Shown here piece after piece: positions 31,443 to 42,791 of a stretch of 64,000 bases of DNA. The notes under the pieces were generated by a model. It did no database searches, was not told the origin of the DNA, and saw only the letters and a list, made by a program, of their open reading frames with translations. Location of the stretch: the NCBI GenBank assembly GCA_002701845.1, contig NZXG01000059.1, positions 1 through 64,000 on the forward strand, written 5' to 3'. The number at the start of each line of letters is the position of its first letter. Position 1 is the first letter of the stretch. The position numbers and the translations under genes are program-made. Source of the stretch: Pseudomonadales bacterium. GTDB taxonomy: Bacteria > Pseudomonadota > Gammaproteobacteria > Pseudomonadales > Ketobacteraceae.

Positions 31443-31892
31443 ATGATCTGGACACCCCACACCACTGTAGCCACCATCGCGGAACACCAGGGCCGTTATC
31501 TGCTGGTGGAGGAAGTGGTGGACGGACGCACGGTGCTGAATCAGCCGGCCGGGCATATCGAGCCCCATGAAAGCCTGTTGGCCGCCGCCCGCCGGGAGAC
31601 CCTGGAGGAAACCGGCTGGCAGGTGGAGTTGGAGGCCCTGGTGGGAATTTATCATTATCCGGCGCCCAACGGAGTGAGCTATTTCCGCTACTGCTTCGCC
31701 GCCAGGACTCTGGATGCGGTACCCGACGCCAGCCTGGACGAGGGTATTATCGGGCCACTGTGGCTAACCCTGGAGGAACTGGAAAGCCGCCGGGCGCAAT
31801 GGCGCAGTCCCATGGTAAAACGCTGTATTGAAGATTATGCGGCGGGCAAACGTTACCCCCTGAACCTGATCCATGAGTATCCCCATGACTGA
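31443..31892 (+). CDS. nudJ: Phosphatase NudJ (Nudix hydrolase)
   Basis: A 149-residue Nudix enzyme; E. coli NudJ (YmfB) hydrolyses thiamine pyrophosphate, HMP-PP and nucleoside tri- and diphosphates. The Nudix box is [23 protein letters not shown] (given here in part), and the start is [16 protein letters not shown]. It overlaps mnmA by 20 bp and begins the conserved nudJ-mnmA-hflD-purB cluster. Confidence 0.93.
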   Translation: MIWTPHTTVATIAEHQGRYLLVEEVVDGRTVLNQPAGHIEPHESLLAAARRETLEETGWQVELEALVGIYHYPAPNGVSYFRYCFAARTLDAVPDASLDEGIIGPLWLTLEELESRRAQWRSPMVKRCIEDYAAGKRYPLNLIHEYPHD

Positions 31893-33012
31893 CACTGGCA
31901 AAAAAGTAATTGTGGGCATGTCCGGGGGGGTGGACTCGTCGGTGTCCGCCTGGGTGCTGCTGCAGCAGGGTTACCAGGTGGAAGGCCTGTTCATGAAGAA
32001 CTGGGAGGAGGATGACGGTACGGAGTACTGCACCGCCCTGGCGGATCTGGCGGACGCCCGACAGGTGGCCGAAACCCTGGGCATCAGGCTGCATACCGCC
32101 AATTTCGCCGCCGAATACTGGGATCGGGTATTTGAACATTTTATCGCCGAGTACAGTGCCGGCCGCACCCCCAACCCGGATATCCTGTGCAACAAGGAAA
32201 TCAAATTCCGTGCCTTTCTCGACTACGCCCTGACCCTGGGGGCGGATTACATCGCCACCGGACACTACGCCCGCCGCGGTGCGGCAACCGCCAGTCCGGA
32301 TGGCGCCGCCACAGCCAGCCTGATGAAAGGCGCAGATCACAATAAGGACCAAAGCTATTTTTTGCACGCGGTGGGGGGCACCCAATTGGCACAGACCCTG
32401 TTTCCCCTGGGGGAAATGGAGAAATCGGAGGTGCGGGCCATTGCCAGGGATCAGGGCTTCGATAACCATGATAAAAAGGATTCCACCGGCATCTGTTTTA
32501 TCGGGGAACGGAGATTCAAGGATTTTCTGGAACAGTATATCCCCGCCCGCCCTGGCGCCATGGTCACGGATCAGGGGGAAGTCATTGGCGAGCACAGCGG
32601 CCTGATGTTTTACACCATTGGCCAGCGCCAGGGACTGGGTATCGGCGGCCTGCCGGACAAATCCGAAGCGCCCTGGTTTGTACTGGACAAAGACCTGGAG
32701 TCCAACCGCCTGATTGTAGGCCAGGGCACCCATCACCCGGCACTGTATACCAACTGTCTGGCCACCGAAGCGCCGTTCTGGATCACCGGGGCGCCGGAGC
32801 TGCCCCTGACCTGTCGCGCCAAAACCCGATATCGTCAACCGGACCAAGACTGTATCATCGAGCCCGGGGACAATGGCTTGGTAGTGCGCTTCAAACAGCC
32901 CCAGCGGGCGGTGACGCCGGGCCAGTCGGTGGTTTTCTACAGTGCAGATACCTGTCTGGGCGGCGCGGTGATAGAACGCACCTGGAATCAGGATGGGGAG
33001 TGGTTGGAGTGA
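31873..33012 (+). CDS. mnmA: tRNA 2-thiouridine synthase MnmA
   Basis: MnmA adenylates U34 of tRNA-Lys, -Glu and -Gln and replaces its oxygen with sulfur from TusE. The 379-residue protein shows the PP-loop [14 protein letters not shown], the first catalytic Cys in [12 protein letters not shown], the second in [13 protein letters not shown], and the C-terminal beta-barrel ending [17 protein letters not shown]. The start may be 31873 or the next Met at 31885; either overlaps nudJ. Its sulfur donors tusDCBE are at 7.3 kb in this window. Confidence 0.96.
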   Translation: MSIPMTDTGKKVIVGMSGGVDSSVSAWVLLQQGYQVEGLFMKNWEEDDGTEYCTALADLADARQVAETLGIRLHTANFAAEYWDRVFEHFIAEYSAGRTPNPDILCNKEIKFRAFLDYALTLGADYIATGHYARRGAATASPDGAATASLMKGADHNKDQSYFLHAVGGTQLAQTLFPLGEMEKSEVRAIARDQGFDNHDKKDSTGICFIGERRFKDFLEQYIPARPGAMVTDQGEVIGEHSGLMFYTIGQRQGLGIGGLPDKSEAPWFVLDKDLESNRLIVGQGTHHPALYTNCLATEAPFWITGAPELPLTCRAKTRYRQPDQDCIIEPGDNGLVVRFKQPQRAVTPGQSVVFYSADTCLGGAVIERTWNQDGEWLE

Positions 33013-33644
33013 GGCAGCGAGAACAGGAAAAAGCCCTGGCCATGGCCGGTCTGTTTCAGGCCGCGGCACTGGTGCAACAGGTGGCCCGCACCGGAGAGGT
33101 GAACCCGGATGCCTATCCGCCCCTGCTGAACAGTATTTTCGTGCTGGATCCGCACACCGTGGAGGATGTTTACGGCGGAGTGGCCGGTGTTCGTCTGGGG
33201 GTGGATACCATGCTGCGGGTCTTGAAAGAAAAGGAAAGTGCCCGCTATGCCGACGCCATCCGTTACGCCATCGGCATGCTGCATGTGGAGAAAATTTTAC
33301 GCCGGCAGGATGATATCAATAGCGTGCTGCGCTCCCGCCTGGAGCAGGTGAGCAACCAGCTGCCGCATTTTGATGGCGTCACCAGCGACGCGGTGGTGAC
33401 CAAGCTTAATGATATTTATCTCGACACCCTGGCCAAATTCAAATTCCGGATTCAGGTGAACGGCGACCCCACCCACCTGCAACGGAATGAAAACGCGGCC
33501 CGCATCCGGGCTATTTTACTGGCGGGTATCCGCTCCGCCATGTTGTGGCGCCAGCTGGGCGGCAGCCGCCTGCAATTTGCGTTTGGCCGGGGCCGACTGA
33601 TTCGCGCCCTGGAACAACTGCAGCAGGAAATCACACTATCCTGA
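33009..33644 (+). CDS. hflD: High-frequency lysogenization protein HflD homolog
   Basis: A 211-residue helical protein homologous to E. coli HflD, a membrane-associated protein that binds the lambda CII activator; its normal cellular role is unclear. The GTG at 33009 overlaps the mnmA stop (GTGA) and gives an N-terminus in register with E. coli ([16 protein letters not shown]). Other matches are [17 protein letters not shown] and the C-terminal [19 protein letters not shown]. Position between mnmA and purB is conserved. Confidence 0.9.
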   Translation: MRQREQEKALAMAGLFQAAALVQQVARTGEVNPDAYPPLLNSIFVLDPHTVEDVYGGVAGVRLGVDTMLRVLKEKESARYADAIRYAIGMLHVEKILRRQDDINSVLRSRLEQVSNQLPHFDGVTSDAVVTKLNDIYLDTLAKFKFRIQVNGDPTHLQRNENAARIRAILLAGIRSAMLWRQLGGSRLQFAFGRGRLIRALEQLQQEITLS

Positions 33645-33669
33645 GCCTGAACTCCAACCTATTGCCTGA

Positions 33670-35046
<1,377 letters not shown>

Positions 35047-35050
35047 GCCC

Positions 35051-36244
35051 ATGGCCACCAAGCCACTGGCGGTCCTTGGAGGGCGTTCCGCGGAACAGTT
35101 TCTTACCGAGTTCTGGCAGCAACAGCCGCTGCTGGTGAGGGACGCTTTTCCCGATCTGGGCAGCCTGCTGAACCCGGACGAACTGGCGGGCCTGGCCCTG
35201 GACGATACGGTGGAATCTCGCATCATTATCGAGCGCAGTCCCATCGACTGGGAGCTGCGCCACGGCCCCTTTAATGAGACAACCTTCAAAAATCTTCCGC
35301 GCACCCACTGGACCCTGTTGATCCAGGCCCTGGACCACCAGGTGCCGGCGGTGGCGGACCTGCTGGGCGCATTCGACTTTATCCCCAGTTGGCGCCTGGA
35401 TGACATTATGGCCAGTTTCGCCCCGGTGGGCGGCAGTGTGGGCCCGCATTTCGATGACTATGATGTATTCCTGGTCCAGGCCAGTGGCCAGCGCCGCTGG
35501 CAGATCGGACAACACTGCGATGACAGCAGCGAATTGCTGCCGGAACTGCCGGTGCGGGTGTTACAGCGTTTCGAGCCCACGCAGGAATGGCTGTTGAACC
35601 CTGGCGACATGCTCTACCTGCCCCCGGGACTGGCCCATTACGGAGTGGCGGAGAACGACTGTATTACACTTTCAGTGGGTTTTCGGGCCCCCTCGGAACC
35701 GGAAATCCTGGACGATTTCGCCCATTTTCTGCTGCCCCGGCTCAAGGACAGTGCCCGCTATCAGGATCAGGAGTTGGCGCTGCAAAGCAATCCCGGTTGG
35801 ATTTCCCCGGCGGCGGTGACCCGCATGTCCTCCATTCTGTTACAACTGGTGAGTGACCAGGACCAGGTCAGCCAGTGGATGGGGGAATATTTCTCCCGCA
35901 CCAAGTACGATCAGAACCCGGAACCCCCGGAAGACGACTACCTGGACACCGAGGTGCTGGATCTGCTGCACGCCAACCTGTCGGTGCGGCGGGAGGAGTC
36001 CAGCCGCCTGCTGTATACCGGGGACGCCCATCGTCCCCAGCGCCTGTTCGTCAATGGTGAAACCCTCCCCATACCCCCCATGACGCATTCCATGGTGCTG
36101 TATTTGTGTAAGAACCGCCACTACAACCCAGTGAATCTGGCCATGTTCTGCGAGACTCAGGAAAATCTGCGCTTGCTGACTCAATTGCTCAATAGCGGTG
36201 TTTTGTACATTGAAGAGGACCTCTACCAGGAAGACGAGGACTGA
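35051..36244 (+). CDS. roxA: Ribosomal protein uL16 arginine hydroxylase (YcfD/RoxA-type JmjC cupin)
   Basis: A 397-residue Fe(II)/2-oxoglutarate oxygenase of the JmjC cupin family. E. coli RoxA (YcfD) hydroxylates an arginine of ribosomal protein L16. The iron triad is visible as HFDDYDVF (His-x-Asp) and the later His in YLPPGLAHYGVA; PSWRLDDIMASFAPVGGSVGPH precedes the first. The C-terminal winged-helix-like region (MVLYLCKNRHYNP) is typical. It starts 4 bp after purB, a linkage also seen in E. coli relatives. Confidence 0.9.
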   Translation: MATKPLAVLGGRSAEQFLTEFWQQQPLLVRDAFPDLGSLLNPDELAGLALDDTVESRIIIERSPIDWELRHGPFNETTFKNLPRTHWTLLIQALDHQVPAVADLLGAFDFIPSWRLDDIMASFAPVGGSVGPHFDDYDVFLVQASGQRRWQIGQHCDDSSELLPELPVRVLQRFEPTQEWLLNPGDMLYLPPGLAHYGVAENDCITLSVGFRAPSEPEILDDFAHFLLPRLKDSARYQDQELALQSNPGWISPAAVTRMSSILLQLVSDQDQVSQWMGEYFSRTKYDQNPEPPEDDYLDTEVLDLLHANLSVRREESSRLLYTGDAHRPQRLFVNGETLPIPPMTHSMVLYLCKNRHYNPVNLAMFCETQENLRLLTQLLNSGVLYIEEDLYQEDED

Positions 36245-36373
36245 TCCGGACGGGGAAGCGAAAGCCCGGCGCGGCGGTTTGCCCCTGCCGCGAACCCGGT
36301 CACACCCGATAGCCCCCCGATTCTGTGGGAAGTGTTACACTGAAGACAAACCGATAATCTCAGGTTCGTGTTC

Positions 36374-36895
36374 ATGAGCTTTACGCAACTGGCCTCCGAT
36401 CTGACCCTGGGGGAGGATCCGGGCACCCACCTGCTGGAATCCCTGGCAGATTTTCACGCCGCACTGGACCATATGGCGCGCCAGGCCCGTCAGCACATCC
36501 GCATCTTCACCCAGGAACTGGAGCACGATTTCTACGACCGCGCGGAGTTTCTGGAACAAGTAACGCCACTGTTCAAACAACAGCGGGATTTCCGTCTGCA
36601 GATTCTGCTGCGGGACCCCAACCGGGCTGGAAAACTGGGCCACCGACTGGTGGACCTGCAACAGCGCTTACCCACCCGCTGCGAAATTCGTCAACTGCCG
36701 CCGGAGTACCAGTATATTATGGACGAATATATGATCGTGGACGGTCGCGGCATGGTGAAGCGGTTCGCCTTGGGCCATTTGCGCGGCCACTGTGAGTTCC
36801 GCTCGGTGCCCGATGCCGCCAAATACAGTCGCCAGTTTGAAGAAATCTGGGAGCGCAGCCAGCCCTGCATGGAACTGCGCAGGCTGGCATTATGA
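36374..36895 (+). CDS. Conserved protein of unknown function (resembles DUF7931-type domains)
   Basis: A 173-residue soluble protein. The start at 36374 (MSFTQLASDL) is chosen; an alternative ATG two codons upstream exists. Features are the central RQHIRIFTQELEHDFYDRAEFLEQV and LQILLRDPNRAGKLGHRLVDLQQRLPTRCEIRQLP, followed by a strand-like YIMDEYMIVDGRGMVKRF. This pattern recalls phospholipase D-like folds without HKD motifs and the domain fused to GNAT enzymes in pseudomonads, but that is from memory. It overlaps the next gene (ATGA), so the two are translationally coupled. No catalytic residues can be named. Confidence 0.7.
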   Translation: MSFTQLASDLTLGEDPGTHLLESLADFHAALDHMARQARQHIRIFTQELEHDFYDRAEFLEQVTPLFKQQRDFRLQILLRDPNRAGKLGHRLVDLQQRLPTRCEIRQLPPEYQYIMDEYMIVDGRGMVKRFALGHLRGHCEFRSVPDAAKYSRQFEEIWERSQPCMELRRLAL

Positions 36896-37701
36896 CGCGT
36901 ACCCTGCTGCTGCTATTACTGCTGATCATCAACTCGCCGGCTTACCCGCAGCCCACCGCCGAGGTTTACGAAACCTACCTGCCGGCAGAGAAGCTGGTGC
37001 CGCTGTTACGCCCTTTCCTGGGGCCGGAGGAAAAAATCACCGGCTTTCGCAACAAGCTTTTCGTAAAGGCCGAACCGGCCACCCAGGAGGAGGTGTTGCG
37101 CATTCTGCAGAACATCGACCGGCCACTGCACAATATCGAGATTGCCCTGCGCTATGCGGAGTTCAATCAGGATCAGGACCGGAATACCGGGGCCGAGGGC
37201 AGCATAAAAATATTCCGGGGTTCCAGTCGCAGCTCGGAAATCCAGGTGGATGTGGTGGACCGGCGCCGGTTCAGCACCCGCGATGAAAACGTTACACAAC
37301 GGATCCGGGTGCTGGAAGGGCAACAGGCGGCGCTGGAACTGGGACGGGACGTGCCCCAGCAACAGCTGGTGCTGTTGAGCCCATGGCAGGCCGGTGTGCA
37401 GACCGAATACCGCACAGTGGGCAACCGATTGTACGTAGTTCCGCAACTGGTCAAAGATCAGATCCGGGTGGAAGTTTACACCCGCCAACAGCAACCCCAA
37501 CCGGACCCATCCGGCACCAGCGACAAAACCGAGGCCCAATCGGTGCTACTGCTGGAACAGGACATCTGGACCCCACTGGCCGCTGTCACTAACGGCCGTG
37601 ACCAGGCCAGCACCGACCACGGCGTTGTCAGCCGCACCCGGTCCACCCGCCAACGACAAAGCGATAAGACCCTGCAAATACGCGCCCGTATTCTGGATTA
37701 A
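36892..37701 (+). CDS. Secretin N-domain-like periplasmic protein
   Basis: A 269-residue exported protein with a signal peptide (LLLLLLLIINSPAYPQ). It then has a secretin/NolW-like N-domain module: VYETYLPAEKLVPLLRPFLGPEEKITGFRNKLFVKAEPATQEEVLRIL (quoted in part), followed by NIDRPLHNIEIALRYAEF, which is the hinge seen before the beta domain in type II/III secretins. A second strand-rich region (RIRVLEGQQAALELGRDVPQQQ) resembles the start of the secretin pore domain, but the membrane-inserting C-terminus is missing and the tail is Arg/Gln-rich. It therefore cannot form a complete secretin pore. Coupled by ATGA to the gene before it; function unknown. Confidence 0.75.
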   Translation: MTRTLLLLLLLIINSPAYPQPTAEVYETYLPAEKLVPLLRPFLGPEEKITGFRNKLFVKAEPATQEEVLRILQNIDRPLHNIEIALRYAEFNQDQDRNTGAEGSIKIFRGSSRSSEIQVDVVDRRRFSTRDENVTQRIRVLEGQQAALELGRDVPQQQLVLLSPWQAGVQTEYRTVGNRLYVVPQLVKDQIRVEVYTRQQQPQPDPSGTSDKTEAQSVLLLEQDIWTPLAAVTNGRDQASTDHGVVSRTRSTRQRQSDKTLQIRARILD

Positions 37702-37873
37702 TTCCGATTATATTGTGGCATGATAACAGCCATAAATATGACTTATGGGTCAATCGGGAAACCGTTTGACACCCCCGGGCCCAGCCTGCATCATCCCAGC
37801 CCGCTTGAAAAAAATCGTCCGACGCAAGGCTCACTCTGACGGTAGGAGTGGCGAACATCTGGAGGCAGATACG

Positions 37874-40048
37874 ATGACAGAGCGCACCAAGATTGGTGGT
37901 TTGGAAATTGCTACTGAGTTGTACGATCTGGTAGCCAACGAAATCGCACCCGGCACCGATGTGGAACCCGCGCATTTTTGGGCACAGTTGGAGCAGATCG
38001 TTGCGGATCTGGCCCCCAAAAACAAAGCTCTGCTGGCCAAGCGAGAAGACCTTCAAGCCAAGATCGATGCCTGGCATCAGGCCCGCGCCCGTCAACCCAT
38101 CAACCTGGAGGAATACAAGTCATTCCTCACGGACATCGGCTATCTACTACCGGAAGCTGAGGACTTTCAGGTGACTACCGCAAACGTGGACCCGGAAATC
38201 GCCACCATCGCCGGCCCTCAGCTGGTGGTACCGGTGATGAACGCCCGCTATGCTCTCAACGCAGCCAATGCCCGCTGGGGCAGCCTGTATGATGCTCTGT
38301 ATGGCACCGACGTTATTCCGGAAACCGATGGCGCCGACAAGGGTAAGGGTTATAACCCGGTTCGGGGCAACAAGGTTATCGCTTACGCCCGCGCGTTCCT
38401 CAACCAGGCGGCGCCACTGGCTCAGGGCCGCCACGAGGACGCCACCGCTTACGCGATTAAAGAGGGTCAGTTGCAGGTGAGCTTAAACACCGGCGACAAC
38501 ACCGGCCTGGCGCAACCGGAAAAGTTTGTGGGTTATCGGGGCGCCGAGCTGGAGCCTTCCGCTGTATTGCTCCGCAACAACGGCCTGCACATCGAAATTC
38601 AGATTGATCGCCAGGGCGCCATCGGCAAAGACGATGCCGCCGGGGTCAACGATGTGTGTCTGGAATCCGCCATCACCACCATCCAGGATTGCGAGGACTC
38701 CGTGGCGGCGGTGGATGCCCAGGACAAGTGCGTGGTGTATCGCAACTGGCTGGGGCTGATGAAGGGAGATCTGCAGGAAAGCTTCGCCAAAGGTGGTGAC
38801 ACCATTACTCGGGTGATGAATCCGGATCGTGAATACACCGCCCCCGACGGTGGCAGTCTGGTGTTGCAGGGGCGCGCCCTGCTGTTGGTGCGAAACGTGG
38901 GGCACCTAATGACCAATGAAGCGGTGCTCTACCAGGGCGAGCAAATTCCGGAAGGCATTCTGGACGGCATGATGACCTCCCTGATCGCCATTCATGATCT
39001 CAAGGGTAAAGGATCATTCCGTAATTCACGTGCGGGCAGTGTTTATATCGTCAAACCCAAAATGCATGGCCCGGAGGAAGTGGCCTTCGCCGTGGAACTG
39101 TTCGAACGCATCGAACAGGCCCTGGGACTGAGCAAAAACACGCTCAAGATCGGCATCATGGACGAGGAGCGCCGCACCACCGTTAACCTGAAAGCCTGTA
39201 TCCGGGAAGCGCAGGAACGGGTTATTTTTATCAACACCGGGTTCCTGGATCGCACCGGCGATGAAATTCACACGTCCATGGAAGCCGGCCCCATGGTGCG
39301 CAAAACCCACATGAAAACCCAGCCCTGGATCAATGCCTACGAGGATTGGAACGTGGATATCGGCCTGCAGTGCGGACTCCAGGGCCGGGCTCAAATCGGC
39401 AAGGGTATGTGGGCCATGCCCGATGAGATGGCCGCCATGATGGAGGCCAAAATCGGCCATCCCAAAGCCGGCGCCAGCTGTGCCTGGGTACCCTCGCCCA
39501 CGGCCGCCACCCTGCACGTCATGCATTATCACCAGGTGAATGTGGCGGAAGTCCAGCAGCAACTGGCGCAGCGCCCCCGGGCCAGCCTGGACGACATCCT
39601 CAGCATACCGCTGCTGACGGATCCGAAATCCCTGAGCGCCGAAGACATTCAAAACGAACTGGACAATAACGCCCAGGGTATTCTCGGTTATATGGTGCGT
39701 TGGATTGACCAGGGCGTGGGCTGTTCCAAGGTGCCAGACATCAACGACGTGGGATTGATGGAAGATCGTGCCACCCTGCGTATTTCCAGCCAGCACGTGG
39801 CCAACTGGCTGCGTCACGGCGTGTGCTCCGAAGACCAGGTACTGGCCACCCTGCGACGCATGGCGGAAGTGGTGGACCGCCAGAATGCCGGCGATCCCAA
39901 TTACCGTAATATGGCGCCGGATTTTGACGGGGTGGCGTTTGCCGCCGCGTGTGAGCTGGTGCTGGAGGGTTGCAAGCAACCCAGTGGCTACACCGAACCG
40001 GTACTGCACCGGCGGCGCCGGGAAGCCAAGGCCAAATACGGCGCCTGA
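37874..40048 (+). CDS. glcB: Malate synthase G
   Basis: A 724-residue monomeric malate synthase joining glyoxylate and acetyl-CoA to malate. The ATG at 37874 follows a GGAGG ribosome site; the ORF-track start is too early. Marks of isoform G are the length, [28 protein letters not shown], the active region [37 protein letters not shown], and [19 protein letters not shown]. It is monocistronic with its own terminator. It serves glyoxylate/glycolate use alongside icd and mdh in this window. Confidence 0.97.
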   Translation: MTERTKIGGLEIATELYDLVANEIAPGTDVEPAHFWAQLEQIVADLAPKNKALLAKREDLQAKIDAWHQARARQPINLEEYKSFLTDIGYLLPEAEDFQVTTANVDPEIATIAGPQLVVPVMNARYALNAANARWGSLYDALYGTDVIPETDGADKGKGYNPVRGNKVIAYARAFLNQAAPLAQGRHEDATAYAIKEGQLQVSLNTGDNTGLAQPEKFVGYRGAELEPSAVLLRNNGLHIEIQIDRQGAIGKDDAAGVNDVCLESAITTIQDCEDSVAAVDAQDKCVVYRNWLGLMKGDLQESFAKGGDTITRVMNPDREYTAPDGGSLVLQGRALLLVRNVGHLMTNEAVLYQGEQIPEGILDGMMTSLIAIHDLKGKGSFRNSRAGSVYIVKPKMHGPEEVAFAVELFERIEQALGLSKNTLKIGIMDEERRTTVNLKACIREAQERVIFINTGFLDRTGDEIHTSMEAGPMVRKTHMKTQPWINAYEDWNVDIGLQCGLQGRAQIGKGMWAMPDEMAAMMEAKIGHPKAGASCAWVPSPTAATLHVMHYHQVNVAEVQQQLAQRPRASLDDILSIPLLTDPKSLSAEDIQNELDNNAQGILGYMVRWIDQGVGCSKVPDINDVGLMEDRATLRISSQHVANWLRHGVCSEDQVLATLRRMAEVVDRQNAGDPNYRNMAPDFDGVAFAAACELVLEGCKQPSGYTEPVLHRRRREAKAKYGA

Positions 40049-40061
40049 CCCCCTCCACCCT

Positions 40062-40099
40062 GCAGCAAAAGCCCGGATGTCGATGCCGGGCTTTTGCTT
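40062..40099 (+). terminator. Intrinsic terminator after glcB
   Basis: Inverted repeat GCAAAAGCCCGG / CCGGGCTTTTGC with a short loop, ending in TTTGTT, 13 bp behind the glcB stop codon. Confidence 0.88.
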
Positions 40100-40237
40100 T
40101 GTTGCCCCAACTTTACAATGTCTGAGTTACGTTAACCCCCGGCTTCCGGCCCCCGGCAAGCCTTGCATCCCGACCCGGAATCTGGCCTTATATAGTCTTT
40201 AGCCTTGCTCTTACTGTTCATAAGATGGAGCCAGGGG

Positions 40238-40291
40238 GATCAGGTCCTGGGTGACACGTCACCAGGCCCGGTAGGGGGAGCACCTGTGATC
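40238..40291 (+). repeat. Nested inverted repeat, candidate structured RNA or operator
   Basis: An outer arm GATC-AGGT pairs with ACCT-GT-GATC (two bases bulged), enclosing an inner hairpin CCTGGGTGA / TCACCAGG (one bulged G, loop of about 4 bases). The inner stem is followed by a purine-rich single-stranded GGTAGGGGGAG. It does not match any riboswitch or SRP RNA consensus that I know. No T-run follows, so it is not a terminator. Confidence 0.5.
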
Positions 40292-40331
40292 GCCCGCAGT
40301 AATCTGTCAGGCTGTGCTGAAGCCGGCACCC

Positions 40332-40337
40332 TATAAT
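40332..40337 (+). promoter_or_regulatory. Candidate -10 element of the STAND ATPase gene
   Basis: A perfect TATAAT hexamer 28 bp upstream of the ATG. The position where a -35 box is expected (AGGCTG or shifted) is a poor match to TTGACA, which would fit an activator-dependent promoter, but the match may be chance. Confidence 0.35.
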
Positions 40338-40364
40338 AATAATGAACGCCCATGAGAAACGGCT

Positions 40365-42791
40365 ATGTCCTCTTTTTCAGCAGCTGACGTGGAGACCCGT
40401 TGGCTGACCCACGATGAGCACCAGCATCTGGTGCCCCGTCAACGCATCCTGGAGCAACTGGTGCGCTGGCGGCACGCGCCATTGCGCACACTACTGGCCC
40501 CCATGGGGGCCGGCAAGACCACCATCCTGCGCCAGTATTATCAGCACCAGCAAGAAACCTGTGTCTGGTTGTCCCTGAGTGAGGATGATGTCAGCGCCAG
40601 CCATTTTCTGCGCCGTCTGCAGCGGGCATTCGCCCGGCAGTTCCCCGGTTTCAGCGGTGCTGTTCTGTGTCATGAATTTGGTGATCCCCGCCAGCCCCCG
40701 TACCTGATGTTCGATCTGTTGCAACAGGCCGTGGAGCAGCTGGCGCATCCTGTCACGGTGATCGTGGATGATTTACAGTTCCTGGACAAAGCCAGCTGGC
40801 GGCATTCGTTCCTGGAGTTGTTGCAACGTACCGGTAAGCTCCACTGGCTGGTGGCCTGCACCCTGCGCTCCACCCTCAGCGACGCGCTGCTGCGGCAACC
40901 GGATAATCTGTTGCTGACCCATGAGCAATTGTACTTTACCGAAACCGAACAGCAGCAATTTTTACAGCGGGAGACTCAGCATCCGGAATTCATCAGCCGG
41001 GTCCGGGCCCTCACCCTGGGTTGGCCGGCCGGGGTTAAACTGGCGCAGACCTGCGCCCGTGAGATGCCCGACCTATTGGATCAGCTGGAGCTGCAGCGGC
41101 ATGAGTTGTTCGCCACCCTGGTGGAAAAACTGTTGGCCCGACTGCCGGAACCGGCCCGGCGGTTATTGATTCAAACCGCCTTTCTGGAGCGCTTCAATCT
41201 GGATCTGTGCCAACGGATTGTCCGTGGATGCGACGCGGCCAGAGTGATTCCCGGTTTGCTGGAAGGCCGCTTCTGGCTGCAGTGGCAGCTGGAACATCCC
41301 CTGGGCTACCACTGCAACCCATTGGTGAAGCAGCATTTACTGGCCGGCTTTCGGCAGCTGCCAGACCAGGAGCGGGAACGTCTGGTGGCGGGTGCCTGCG
41401 GCTGGCTCACGGAACGGGGCTTTCGTCTGGAGGGCTGCCTGGCCGCTTCCTGGCATGAAGATGACGCCGTGAAGCGCGAGTATTTCACCCGCAATCTGAT
41501 GCACTGGATGCATCAGGGCGATTTTTCCGATTTGCATCAGCGCCTGCTGTCGCCCCGTTACCCGGAGCTACTCACATCCACCACAGTACGCCTCAGCCGC
41601 TGCTGGCTACTGACCATCTGCGGGCATTTGTTGGAGGCGGAAACAGAAATCGCCCGGGTATTGGGCGAGGTGACACCGGAACAGGCGTTGCACGACCCCC
41701 GCAACGAAGTGCAGGCCACCTGCGCCGTGACCCTGGCCATTATCCGCTGTCATCAAAGCCGGATGGACGCGGGCCTGGTGGACCGGCTGCGACAGCTGAC
41801 CCGTCATCCCCGGGTTTATTCGGTATTACGGGCCACATTGTTGTGGCTGTTGGCTGAACATGAACTGGCGCAATCGCGGTTTGGCGAGGCCATGAATCTG
41901 GCCCGTCAAAGCGAGGCTCTGGCGCTGGAACTGGGGCATATCAACATGGTGGCCATGGCGCGCCACACCCAGATCCGGCTCCATGTGCTGACCAACGACA
42001 CCCCGGCGGCTCTGGCCTTATGTCAAGATTCCACCAGTCTCAACAGCCCCATGGGCAGAGCCATGATTGCCGCGGCCCACTGTGATTTACTGATGTCCCT
42101 GGGGCGGCTGAGCGAGGCCCACGCCATTGCCCAGACCCTGGTGGCTGAATCCCTGCCCTGGCTGCCGGCCCCCTGCCAGAGCCAGGTTCATCGCTGCCTG
42201 ATACGCTATCAGCTGCAGCGGGGGGAACGGGACCTGGCTCAGGGGTTATTGGAGCACGCCGAGGCCGTGGCCCTGACCACCGGTTCCCGCTATTGCCAGA
42301 GCGTGGCCCTGCTCGAACAGTTTCGGCTGGCGGTACTGGATGCCGCACAGGAGCGGGCCCAGGCCCTGGCGCACAGTGTGGATCTGGAACAGCGGGTCAG
42401 GCAGGCCCTGGACAGCCACTGCCCCTGGGACTGGCAAACCCGCCTGAATTGGACGCTGTCCGGTATTTTTCACCTGAGCCTGAGCCAACAGGACCGGGCC
42501 GCCGCCAGTTTATGCCAGCAGCTCTACGCGCTTAACATTGAGCGGGGCACCCCGGCTCAGTTGCTGCCTTTGGCGCTGGTGCTGCCCTGGCTGGAATATC
42601 GGGCCGGACACCTGACCACCGCCTTTATCCGACTCAATGAGGTGTTGGCCCAGACCACCCCGGAGGACATTCACAGCGGCCTGTTCGCCGAACTGCCGGA
42701 CGGCAGTGAATTTATTGCCCTGGCCCTGACCAGCGCCCGGATACAGGACCGCAACCACCGCCAGGCTCTGTTGCAGGCCGGCTTCGGTTAA
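40365..42791 (+). CDS. MalT-like STAND ATPase lacking the LuxR DNA-binding domain
   Basis: An 808-residue signal-transduction ATPase. The NB domain has Walker A TLLAPMGAGKTTILRQYY (residues ~42-59) and Walker B VTVIVDDLQFLD (~131). The arm and winged-helix parts follow (LTLGWPAGVKLAQ, ARRLLIQTAFLERFNLDLC), and residues ~400-790 are helical repeats of the TPR superfamily (LARQSEALALELGHINMVAMARHTQ). MalT-type activators end with a LuxR-type helix-turn-helix, but this protein stops before it (ends RQALLQAGFG) and the DNA beyond is the 3' end of a lysR gene on the other strand. It may act through protein contacts, or be a truncated regulator. The start (ATG 40365) is plain; no strong ribosome site is seen. 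Confidence 0.8.
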   Translation: MSSFSAADVETRWLTHDEHQHLVPRQRILEQLVRWRHAPLRTLLAPMGAGKTTILRQYYQHQQETCVWLSLSEDDVSASHFLRRLQRAFARQFPGFSGAVLCHEFGDPRQPPYLMFDLLQQAVEQLAHPVTVIVDDLQFLDKASWRHSFLELLQRTGKLHWLVACTLRSTLSDALLRQPDNLLLTHEQLYFTETEQQQFLQRETQHPEFISRVRALTLGWPAGVKLAQTCAREMPDLLDQLELQRHELFATLVEKLLARLPEPARRLLIQTAFLERFNLDLCQRIVRGCDAARVIPGLLEGRFWLQWQLEHPLGYHCNPLVKQHLLAGFRQLPDQERERLVAGACGWLTERGFRLEGCLAASWHEDDAVKREYFTRNLMHWMHQGDFSDLHQRLLSPRYPELLTSTTVRLSRCWLLTICGHLLEAETEIARVLGEVTPEQALHDPRNEVQATCAVTLAIIRCHQSRMDAGLVDRLRQLTRHPRVYSVLRATLLWLLAEHELAQSRFGEAMNLARQSEALALELGHINMVAMARHTQIRLHVLTNDTPAALALCQDSTSLNSPMGRAMIAAAHCDLLMSLGRLSEAHAIAQTLVAESLPWLPAPCQSQVHRCLIRYQLQRGERDLAQGLLEHAEAVALTTGSRYCQSVALLEQFRLAVLDAAQERAQALAHSVDLEQRVRQALDSHCPWDWQTRLNWTLSGIFHLSLSQQDRAAASLCQQLYALNIERGTPAQLLPLALVLPWLEYRAGHLTTAFIRLNEVLAQTTPEDIHSGLFAELPDGSEFIALALTSARIQDRNHRQALLQAGFG

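Larger units (their letters stand above)
40100..40364. other. glcB-STAND ATPase intergenic region
   Basis: About 265 bp without a gene, upstream of the STAND ATPase. It contains a nested inverted repeat (40238-40291) and a consensus-like TATAAT at 40332-40337, 33 bp before the start codon. I see nothing else that can be named. Confidence 0.5.

Noticed and set aside
31747-33069. 440-residue minus-strand ORF opposite mnmA
   Set aside because: Shadow frame; mnmA is certain.
40238-40291. Identification as 4.5S/SRP RNA or a known riboswitch
   Set aside because: The GTCAGGTCCGGAAGGAAGC core of SRP RNA is missing, and no riboswitch consensus fits; kept only as an unassigned structured element.
41000-42791. 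STAND ATPase as part of an antiphage defence system
   Set aside because: No effector domain, no toxin or nuclease partner and its architecture is that of MalT-type regulators; defence is not supported.
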